64,000 nucleotides of DNA, from positions 1 to 64,000 of the forward strand of contig JAFQHZ010000039.1 of assembly GCA_017415185.1 (NCBI GenBank), written 5' to 3'. Below the pieces are notes generated by a model, which saw only the letters and a list, made by a program, of their open reading frames with translations, made no database searches and was not told where the DNA came from. Position 1 is the first letter of the stretch. Each line of letters starts with the position of its first letter. This DNA comes from Candidatus Gastranaerophilales bacterium (lineage in GTDB: Bacteria > Cyanobacteriota > Vampirovibrionia > Gastranaerophilales > Gastranaerophilaceae). The translations under genes and the position numbers were made by a program. This document shows positions 18,780 to 24,516 of the stretch, piece after piece.

Positions 18780-19848
18780 TTTCAACTCCCAAAGGCAAGG
18801 TCACGATAAATTTCGTATAAGAACCAGATTTGCTTTCTAGTTTAATATTTCCCAAATTTTTCTCAACTAATTCTTTCACAATATGCAAACCCAAACCTGA
18901 AACGATTTTGTCGCCTTTTCGCCCTGAATAATATTTATCAAAAATTGTTGAAATTTTCTCTTCTTCAATTCCAGAACCATTATCTTCAACAATTAAAATT
19001 GCTTCATTTAAAGATTTTTTTGCGCTAATTTTAATTTTTTTATCAAAAGAAATGTTTTCGATAGCATTTGAAATTAAATTTCCAAAAATTCTCAAAATTG
19101 AAATATAATCGGCAAAAAGCACAAACTTTTTATCAATTTCGTTTATGATTTCAATATTTTTCTTGTCTGCCAATGGTTTTAAATTTTGAGAAATTGTATT
19201 TATAACTTGATAAAAATTAAATTCAGTTTTTTCAATTTTAACTTCGTTATTATGAAAAGCTTGCATAACAATATTAATCATTTTGATATATTCTTGGCTA
19301 TTTTCAAGCATTCCATCAAGCAATTCGTGATTTTCAAATTCTTCTTTTAAAATTTGGATTGCACGCTCTTGCGCAACAAGAGGTGCTCTTAAATCATGGG
19401 AAAGCTTTTGAATAAATTCATCCTGCAATTTGTTCCTTTGTTTTAATCCAAAAACCATATCATTCAAAGTTGAAAAAGTTTCATTAACTTGTTTATTTTC
19501 ACTATTTGCACAAAAAGACACATCAAGCTTTCCATCTTTAATATCTTTCAAATTATTTTGAATTTGTTCAAGCGGAGAAATAAAATTTTTGTTTAAATAA
19601 TTAAGCAATAACAAAATAAAAAACAAACTAATTCCGCCAATAAAGAAAAAAGGCACAATTAAAGAAGGTTCCTTAGGCTCTTGTTGCATATCAAAAGAAT
19701 CAGAATAAAAAGAAGGAGGTCCAACTTGCATTGGCATTGGATGATTTTGTCTTTCCATACCTGCTTTTTGAAAAAAAATCAAAGTAAAAAAGACAAAAGA
19801 AATTAAAGACATAAAAATTAGAGTGAATTTTAAAACAAAATTTTTCAT
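18766..19848 (-). CDS. Sensor histidine kinase with short Met/Pro-rich periplasmic loop
   Basis: 360 residues. Two helices (about 5-27 and 64-84) enclose a loop of about 37 residues rich in Met, Pro, Gln and Asp, including NHPMPMQ. A short HAMP-like linker precedes the H-box KLSHDLRAPL (His151), and the ATPase domain shows EDNGSGI and GLGLHIVKE. The partner is the overlapping NarL-type regulator. HisKA-type kinases more often pair with OmpR-type regulators, so this pairing is somewhat unusual. The Met/His-containing loop is compatible with sensing soft metals but proves nothing. TAAAAT six bases before the ATG, with no Shine-Dalgarno sequence, hints at a leaderless mRNA. Confidence 0.93.
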   Translation of the reverse strand: MKNFVLKFTLIFMSLISFVFFTLIFFQKAGMERQNHPMPMQVGPPSFYSDSFDMQQEPKEPSLIVPFFFIGGISLFFILLLLNYLNKNFISPLEQIQNNLKDIKDGKLDVSFCANSENKQVNETFSTLNDMVFGLKQRNKLQDEFIQKLSHDLRAPLVAQERAIQILKEEFENHELLDGMLENSQEYIKMINIVMQAFHNNEVKIEKTEFNFYQVINTISQNLKPLADKKNIEIINEIDKKFVLFADYISILRIFGNLISNAIENISFDKKIKISAKKSLNEAILIVEDNGSGIEEEKISTIFDKYYSGRKGDKIVSGLGLHIVKELVEKNLGNIKLESKSGSYTKFIVTLPLGVENEEN

Positions 19849-19931
19849 AAAAATATTTTAACAAAACAAATACCGTCTTAACTCAATCAAACACACTATA
19901 CACGCAAGAAAAAATCATGTAATATAGAAAT

Positions 19932-20876
19932 ATGGATAGCAAAAAATATTACGAAATAAGAGCAAATTTTCAAAACAATTATTTTAAAAATGTTAAACCA
20001 AATCTTGCAAATTTCGAAGAAAAAAGAAAACAATTCATAAAACAAAGCAAAATTACATCTTTTGTTGTTTATTTTATTGCCATTATTATAATTTATTTAA
20101 TTTACGCATTTTTTCCACAAAGCGAATATTGGATTGTTTATTTGCCAATCGGATTAAGCACGTTTGCACTTGCCTTTGGGATAGGCTTTGCGATTAAAAA
20201 TTGTAACGAATACAAACTCGAACAAGAAATTAAAAGAAAAATTATGCCAGATTTATGCAAATGCTTTGAAAATTTGACTTGGTGCAAAGATTCAATTGAT
20301 AATCCAGCGGAATTTTTTGAAAGCAATCTTGTTGATTATTACAATTCAAGCATTTTTGACGATATTTTCAAAGGGAAATATAATAATATAGATTTTAAAA
20401 TCATTGAATCAGAATTAATTCATATCTCAGGAAGTGGAGAAAACAAAAACAGAGCAAGGGTTTTTAGAGGAACAATCATAAAATTATCCATGAATGAAAG
20501 TTTCAAAAGTCAAACAATCATAAGACCAAAAGCGATTTTCAAAACTCCAATTCAAAATTTAAAAACAACAGAACTGGAAGATATTGTTTTTTCAAAAAAA
20601 TATGATGTCTATACAGACGACGAAATTGAATCAAGAGTTATTTTGACGACTGGTTTAATGAATAAATTAAACGAAATTGAAAATAAATTCAATATTAAAA
20701 AAATAAACGTTGCTTTTTATAAAAACAATCTTTATATCGCACTGCATTCTAAAAGAGATATGTTTAAAATATGTTCCTTAAGGGAAAACATTGATAATCC
20801 AAAGAATTTTTCAAAATTTTTCGAAGAAATTTTTACAATTTATGGATTAATTGATTATTTAAAATTAATACAGTAG
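19932..20876 (+). CDS. DUF3137 membrane protein, paralogue 2
   Basis: 314 residues, clearly homologous along its length to the product of 15622-16551. It has the same two-helix N-terminal part (about 42-62 and 70-92), PDLCKCFENL, a YN..IFDDIF.GKYNN.DFKIIE block, TTELEDIVF and the CSLREN motif near the end. Unlike paralogue 1 it has no lemA partner; it is divergent from the two-component kinase and convergent with a broken crcB one base away. TAATAT lies six bases before the ATG with no Shine-Dalgarno sequence. Confidence 0.78.
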   Translation: MDSKKYYEIRANFQNNYFKNVKPNLANFEEKRKQFIKQSKITSFVVYFIAIIIIYLIYAFFPQSEYWIVYLPIGLSTFALAFGIGFAIKNCNEYKLEQEIKRKIMPDLCKCFENLTWCKDSIDNPAEFFESNLVDYYNSSIFDDIFKGKYNNIDFKIIESELIHISGSGENKNRARVFRGTIIKLSMNESFKSQTIIRPKAIFKTPIQNLKTTELEDIVFSKKYDVYTDDEIESRVILTTGLMNKLNEIENKFNIKKINVAFYKNNLYIALHSKRDMFKICSLRENIDNPKNFSKFFEEIFTIYGLIDYLKLIQ

Positions 20877-20877
20877 A

Positions 20878-21145
20878 CTAAGCCAAATGATTTTTTACAA
20901 CAAAAACCCCAAGTAAAACTGCAATTGTGCAAACAATTATTGTTGTAAAAGTATAAGAAATTGCCCTTAAGTAATCACCTGTTTGAATAAAATGCAAAAG
21001 TTCAAGCGACATTGCGCTTAAAGTACTTAAACCACCACAAAAGCCTGTAATCAAAAGCGTTCGATAGACAGAATTAAGCCCTGTTTTTGAGGCTAAATAG
21101 ACAAAAACAATTGTTGCAATAAAACAACCAAAAAAGTTTTTTTTA
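20878..21145 (-). pseudogene. crcB: crcB (fluoride channel Fluc) remnant, N-terminus missing
   Basis: On the minus strand an uninterrupted frame reads NFFGCFIATIVFVYLASKTG, then TLLITGFCGGLSTLSAMSLE, then HFIQTGDYLRAISY, two more hydrophobic stretches and NHLA before TAG (20878-20880). GFCGG[FL]..T[FL]S..S.E is the hallmark of CrcB/Fluc. About 85 residues remain. The first helix with its GG..GA..RY motif, normally 35-40 residues before NLLGCF, is absent, and no start codon with a ribosome site exists. The break point near 21145 coincides with a TAATATGGCGGG stretch that also occurs at the tRNA-Asp 3' end. It is therefore most likely inactive. Confidence 0.8.
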
Positions 21146-21344
21146 ATATGGCGGGGCTGGCGCTTACAGGTTCGAACTTTTTGAAAGAATTTATCATAAT
21201 GTTGAACGAATTAATTGCAAGAAAATCAATTATTTAATATGTAAATTTAATTATATGTAAAGCTTTTGTTACAAAGGATGGGTTAAATATCAAAAAAAGA
21301 AAAAAACGGTTTTTATAGGTATGTAATTTCATTAAAAGGAAAAT
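21146..21344. other. Junction sequence with tRNA-3'-end-like stretch
   Basis: It begins with TAATATGGCGGG (21144-21155), identical to the boundary of tRNA-Asp and its terminator (22819-22829), followed by a GC-richer stretch with AGGTTCGAAC resembling a tRNA T arm. The remainder up to 21344 is AT-rich with no gene. AAAGGA near 21336 serves the next gene. Confidence 0.45.
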
Positions 21345-22043
21345 ATGTTTATGGAAACAAATAATGTTCAATTTCTAAATCAGGTAACTTTTAAAAGCCA
21401 GCAAATATCAAAAAAAGAAAATAAATTAAAAACACCAGAGCAAAAGAAAAATGGTGTTAAATTATTAGCAACTGGCGCTGCTACAGTTGCTTCAATTGTA
21501 ATTGCTGGTCTTGCGCTATATAAAAAACCAAAATCATTTTCAGATATTCAATTTAGCAAAGGTATTGCATATACCCCTAAAGGTGACTTGTTTACTGGGG
21601 TAGCTAGGAAAACAACCCAAAAAGGAGATGTTTTCAAAGTACATTATAAAGATGGTAAAGTGATAGAATCTTGGAAAAATAACAGTTTACTTAAAACATA
21701 TTCTTATACTGATACATTAGGTAACGGCAATACAACAATAGTACAATCTTTTGATAAAGCAAATAAAAAAGCGAAAGTTCTTTTTTATTCCGACGGAAAG
21801 GGTGTCGGGATGACATCACCTGCATCAGTGGAAATATATGAATATTCCTACAATCCTGAAAAAATCAGCATAGAAAGATTACACAAAAAATTAGGTGACG
21901 ATTTTAAAATTTATTCAGATACACTACAAGCAAACGCTGAAAAACATGGCATCAAAATTGACGAAACGCCAAAGCCTGTAAGCTACGATATTTATGGAAA
22001 ATTTCACAAAGGTTATCATTCCCACAAAGATCTTAGCAAATAA
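21345..22043 (+). CDS. FK-tagged single-pass membrane protein with MORN/YwqK-like strands
   Basis: 232 residues. A short N-terminal tag ends in VTFKS (residues 14-18). After a Lys-rich segment comes one transmembrane helix (about 38-60). The following region carries beta-hairpin units such as GDLFTGVARKT and VHYKDGKVIESW, reminiscent of MORN/YwqK-type repeats; the C-terminus is helical and His/Lys-rich. AAAGGA lies five bases before the ATG. The Lys-rich run, Gly/Ala-rich helix and Lys flank resemble the anchor of the zincin-like protein at 3629. It lies within the putative tRNA-Asp island. Function is unknown. Confidence 0.65.
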   Translation: MFMETNNVQFLNQVTFKSQQISKKENKLKTPEQKKNGVKLLATGAATVASIVIAGLALYKKPKSFSDIQFSKGIAYTPKGDLFTGVARKTTQKGDVFKVHYKDGKVIESWKNNSLLKTYSYTDTLGNGNTTIVQSFDKANKKAKVLFYSDGKGVGMTSPASVEIYEYSYNPEKISIERLHKKLGDDFKIYSDTLQANAEKHGIKIDETPKPVSYDIYGKFHKGYHSHKDLSK

Positions 22044-22138
22044 ATCCAGATAAATTTTAAAAACTTGCAATAGAATTACTAAATTACAAAAAAATATTGT
22101 ATATATCAATAAAAAATTATACCAACAGAAAGGCTATT

Positions 22139-22525
22139 ATGAATATCAAAAATATTTCAAAAACGACATTCAAAGGAACTCTATTATTTGACAGACCAAT
22201 GAAATTTAGTGCAAAAGATAGTGATGTAACAAGCAATAATAATATAGTTTACAGCGAAGAACAATCTAAAAGTATAGCTGAAAATGCAAAGCGCATTATG
22301 CAAATTCCAGATGATGAAGAAATTTTTGGCTTGGAATTAAATGCTGATAATATAACGTTTCTAACTCCTGGTGAAGTAAGATACAAGGTACCAAGTACAA
22401 ATTATGAAGCTGTTTTTTTGTTTAATGGTGATTACAAAGAATTAAACACTCAAGAATATATTAGAGTGCTTACTGCTTACAATGCGGCAAAAATAGCGGA
22501 ACCAAATGTTATAATTCAAGCATAA
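22139..22525 (+). CDS. FK-tagged orphan protein
   Basis: 128 residues from the ATG at 22139, supported by GAAAGG five bases upstream; a TTG at 22097 would only add leader-like residues. The N-terminus MNIKNISKTTFKG carries the same Phe-Lys-Gly tag as the deiminase-fold protein at 62206. The remainder contains EEIFGLELN, LTPGEVRYKVP and a C-terminal helix. There are no membrane segments and no family is recognised. A terminator, which is a duplicate of the tRNA-Asp terminator, follows within 4 bp. Confidence 0.6.
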   Translation: MNIKNISKTTFKGTLLFDRPMKFSAKDSDVTSNNNIVYSEEQSKSIAENAKRIMQIPDDEEIFGLELNADNITFLTPGEVRYKVPSTNYEAVFLFNGDYKELNTQEYIRVLTAYNAAKIAEPNVIIQA

Positions 22526-22526
22526 A

Positions 22527-22590
22527 ATATTACTAAAAAAGGATACCTGACGGTATCCTTTTTTAGTAATATGGCGGGAACGACGGGGCT
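22527..22590. repeat. 64-bp direct repeat, copy B (displaced tRNA-Asp 3' end plus terminator)
   Basis: Identical at 63 of 64 positions to 22778-22841. It contains the 19-bp hairpin at 22529-22570 and the last 19-20 bases of tRNA-Asp including the encoded CCA (22572-22590). Here the tRNA fragment is not continued by a tRNA body. The arrangement is what a site-specific insertion at a tRNA 3' end leaves behind. Confidence 0.85.
22529..22570. terminator. Bidirectional terminator, copy B
   Basis: A perfect 19-bp inverted repeat (core GGATACC TGAC GGTATCC) with A6 and T6 within the arms. It ends transcription of the orphan gene that stops at 22525. Confidence 0.9.
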
Positions 22591-22777
22591 TTCTTAGATT
22601 TTGACAACTCGAAAATTAAGCACTTCGCTTTAAAAACTGCGTTTTTGTCGCTTCGTTAATTTTCTCGAACAGACGGGCTCACGACGGGTTTAAAAGCCCT
22701 GTTCCGCCCTGGTCAAAATCCGCCGAACTTCCGCGATAATGCTTCGCATTATGCGGGTTCAATCCTATCATCTCAAT
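22591..22777. mobile_element. 187-bp insert between tRNA-Asp-derived repeats, structured, non-coding
   Basis: Visibly GC-richer than its surroundings. It contains several inverted repeats: GATTTTGAC (22597-22605) with GTCAAAATC (22712-22720), an imperfect pair near 22608-22619 and 22656-22668 (CTCGAAAATTAA against TTAATTTTCTCGA), and a 7-bp hairpin ATAATGC/GCATTAT at 22736-22752. No open frame is convincing. Flanked by the 64-bp repeats, it looks like a tiny tRNA-targeted satellite or a decayed element; no integrase is nearby. Confidence 0.5.
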
Positions 22778-22841
22778 ATATTACTAAAAAAAGATACCTG
22801 ACGGTATCCTTTTTTAGTAATATGGCGGGAACGACGGGGCT
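22778..22841. repeat. 64-bp direct repeat, copy A (functional tRNA-Asp 3' end plus terminator)
   Basis: It covers the functional tRNA's last bases (22823-22841) and its terminator, with one base different from copy B at 22527-22590. Confidence 0.85.
22780..22821. terminator. tRNA-Asp terminator, copy A
   Basis: The same hairpin as copy B with one unpaired position in the arms (core GATACC TGAC GGTATC). On the minus strand it directly follows the encoded CCA of tRNA-Asp. Confidence 0.88.
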
Positions 22842-22900
22842 CGAACCCGCGACCTCATGCGTGACAGGCATGCGCTCTAACCAAACTGAGCTACGCTCCC
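22823..22900 (-). tRNA. tRNA-Asp (anticodon GTC), CCA encoded
   Basis: The minus strand starts GGGAGCG, pairs with CGTTCCC, has discriminator G and an encoded CCA (22823-22825). The D arm is AGCTCAGTTTGGTTAGAGC, the anticodon arm has CCTGTCACG giving anticodon GTC, and the T arm is CGGGTTCGAGCCCCG. A good promoter lies just upstream. Its 3' end is duplicated 251 bp further on, marking it as an insertion site. Confidence 0.97.
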
Positions 22901-22905
22901 AAACC

Positions 22906-22934
22906 ATATTAAATTTTCATTTATATTCTAGCAA
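22906..22934 (-). promoter_or_regulatory. tRNA-Asp promoter
   Basis: On the minus strand, -35 TTGCTA (22929-22934), a 17-bp spacer and -10 TAATAT (22906-22911) end five bases before the tRNA's first base. It lies in the short gap after the rpmA stop. Confidence 0.75.
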
Positions 22935-22942
22935 TTCTAGAA

Positions 22943-23197
22943 CTATTGAGCGTAAACGCTTACTTGTTTTCTTGTTCTTCTGTATGGTTCGAATTTTACA
23001 ACGCCATCAACTAAGGCAAATAATGTGAAATCTTTTCCCATACCTACGTTGTTACCTGGGTGAATTTTTGTTCCTTTTTGTCTAACAATAATGTTACCAG
23101 CAACAACTTGTTCATTAGCGTATTTTTTAACGCCTAATCTCTTACTTTCGCTATCGCGACCGTTCTTTGACGAACCTACACCCTTCTTATGTGCCAT
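22943..23197 (-). CDS. rpmA: 50S ribosomal protein L27
   Basis: 84 residues beginning [20 protein letters not shown], then [37 protein letters not shown] and a basic tail: complete L27. The N-terminus begins directly with AHKKG, without the cleavable extension seen in Firmicutes. Two bases separate it from rplU upstream, the universal L21-L27 pair. L27 reaches the peptidyl transferase centre. Confidence 0.98.
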   Translation of the reverse strand: MAHKKGVGSSKNGRDSESKRLGVKKYANEQVVAGNIIVRQKGTKIHPGNNVGMGKDFTLFALVDGVVKFEPYRRTRKQVSVYAQ

Positions 23198-23199
23198 TT

Positions 23200-23553
23200 T
23201 TATTCTTCTCCTGTTGTTTCTTCACTTTTAGCTTTTGCAGCTTTTGTGTTGATTTTGTTAATCATTACACGAGTGAATTGTTGTCTGTGACCTTGTTTAA
23301 CTCTTGTGCCCTTTTTAGGACGTTGTTTGTAAACAATTACTTTTTTAGCTTTGTCATTTTTAACAACGGTACCATCAACAGTAGCAGAAGCTACATAGGG
23401 TCTTCCAACTTTTGATTTTTTACCATTAACTAACATAACGATTTTATCAAAAGTCACTTTGTCATCAGCTTGAGCATCTAATAACTCGATATCAACATAT
23501 CTGCCTTCTTCAAGTTTATATTGCTTTCCGCCAGTTTCAACTATTGCGTACAT
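23200..23553 (-). CDS. rplU: 50S ribosomal protein L21
   Basis: 117 residues: [37 protein letters not shown] and KRPKKGTR.KQGHRQ.FT (with slight variation) are L21 hallmarks. The last 15 residues form an Ala/Lys/Glu tail that is longer than usual. It is the first gene of the L21-L27 operon behind a consensus promoter and a leader of about 75 nt. Confidence 0.98.
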   Translation of the reverse strand: MYAIVETGGKQYKLEEGRYVDIELLDAQADDKVTFDKIVMLVNGKKSKVGRPYVASATVDGTVVKNDKAKKVIVYKQRPKKGTRVKQGHRQQFTRVMINKINTKAAKAKSEETTGEE

Positions 23554-23631
23554 TGTGTATCCTTCCTTTTAAGGGACCGCAGCTTTGATTTGTACTTATC
23601 AATGCATTTTAACGCGACCAACCTATCTGCA
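23554..23631 (-). promoter_or_regulatory. Structured 5' leader of rplU-rpmA (possible L21-type leader)
   Basis: Between the predicted transcription start and the rplU ATG lie about 75 nt. A hairpin GCATTGAT/ATCAAAGC (one mismatch, 8-base loop) lies at about 23582-23605, followed by CTGCGGTCCC and the strong ribosome site AAGGAAGGAT. Autogenous L21 leaders are known in other phyla; whether this is one is inferred from position only. Confidence 0.35.
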
Positions 23632-23637
23632 TAAATC

Positions 23638-23666
23638 AATATATCTAAGACAAAAATTAATGTCAA
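23638..23666 (-). promoter_or_regulatory. Promoter of rplU-rpmA
   Basis: A perfect -35 TTGACA (23661-23666), 17-bp spacer and -10 TATATT (23638-23643) on the minus strand. It is the best match to the sigma-70 consensus I found in the window. Confidence 0.85.
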
Positions 23667-23683
23667 GAAGATATTTACAAAAC

Positions 23684-24391
23684 TTATTTTATTAATTTTA
23701 ACATCATTCTAATTGCTTCTTCAAGCCCTACAAACACAGCTTTTGAAATAATAGAATGACCAATATTTAACTCGCAAAGCCCTTCAATTTCGTGCATCAA
23801 AAACACGTTTTCATAATTTAAACCGTGCCCTGCATTAACCTTTAAGCCTAAGCTTTGAGCTAATTTTGCAGCAGATTTTAATTTTTCAAGTTCTTTTATA
23901 TAATCGCCATTTTCGAATGCATTTGAAAAACATCCTGTATGCATTTCGATATAATCAGCTCCAATATAACTAGAAGCTTGAACTTGAGTAGAATCGGCAT
24001 CGATAAACATGCTAACCAAAACCCCAGCTTCTTTTAAAGGTTTAATAAACTCTTTTAAATATTCTTTTTGACCTTCAACATCAAGTCCGCCTTCGGTTGT
24101 AACCTCTTGACGGCGTTCAGGTACAATGCAAACACTATATGGCTTTAAATCGAGTGCAATTTTTTGAATTTCAGGCGTTGCCGCCATTTCAAGATTAATT
24201 TTTGCACCCAATTTTTTCACATCATAAAGGTCTTTGTCTTTAATGTGGCGTCTATCTTCTCTTAAATGCATTGTAAGAGCAAGAATATCTTGTTTTAAGG
24301 CAATTTTAGCCCCTTCAACAAGATTTGGCTCCAGTCCGCCTCTTGCGTTTCTTAGCGTTGCTATATGGTCAATATTAACTCCTAATTTCAT
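23684..24391 (-). CDS. pdxJ: Pyridoxine 5'-phosphate synthase
   Basis: Condenses 1-deoxyxylulose 5-phosphate with 3-amino-2-oxopropyl phosphate to give pyridoxine 5'-phosphate (DXP-dependent vitamin B6 route). 235 residues: MKLGVNIDHIATLRNARGG, HLREDRRHI, NLEMA, CIVPERRQEVTTEGGLDV, IEMHTG and NAGHGLNYENV are all diagnostic. It lies upstream of rplU on the same strand with a separate promoter between, so it is probably its own unit. Confidence 0.97.
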   Translation of the reverse strand: MKLGVNIDHIATLRNARGGLEPNLVEGAKIALKQDILALTMHLREDRRHIKDKDLYDVKKLGAKINLEMAATPEIQKIALDLKPYSVCIVPERRQEVTTEGGLDVEGQKEYLKEFIKPLKEAGVLVSMFIDADSTQVQASSYIGADYIEMHTGCFSNAFENGDYIKELEKLKSAAKLAQSLGLKVNAGHGLNYENVFLMHEIEGLCELNIGHSIISKAVFVGLEEAIRMMLKLIK

Positions 24392-24516
24392 AATTAAATA
24401 TTACTACAAAATTTGAAAAAGAATAAAAATTTACAAAATTTACATAAAATGTTAAAATATAGAGATTTGTATTATAATTTCAATTAATAGTGTTACAAGT
24501 AACTGGGATTTAAATC

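Noticed and set aside
22822-23028. Plus-strand frame starting MAGTTGLEPATSC across the tRNA
   Set aside because: It is the antisense of tRNA-Asp read through into rpmA; this well-known spurious peptide appears wherever such a tRNA is translated.
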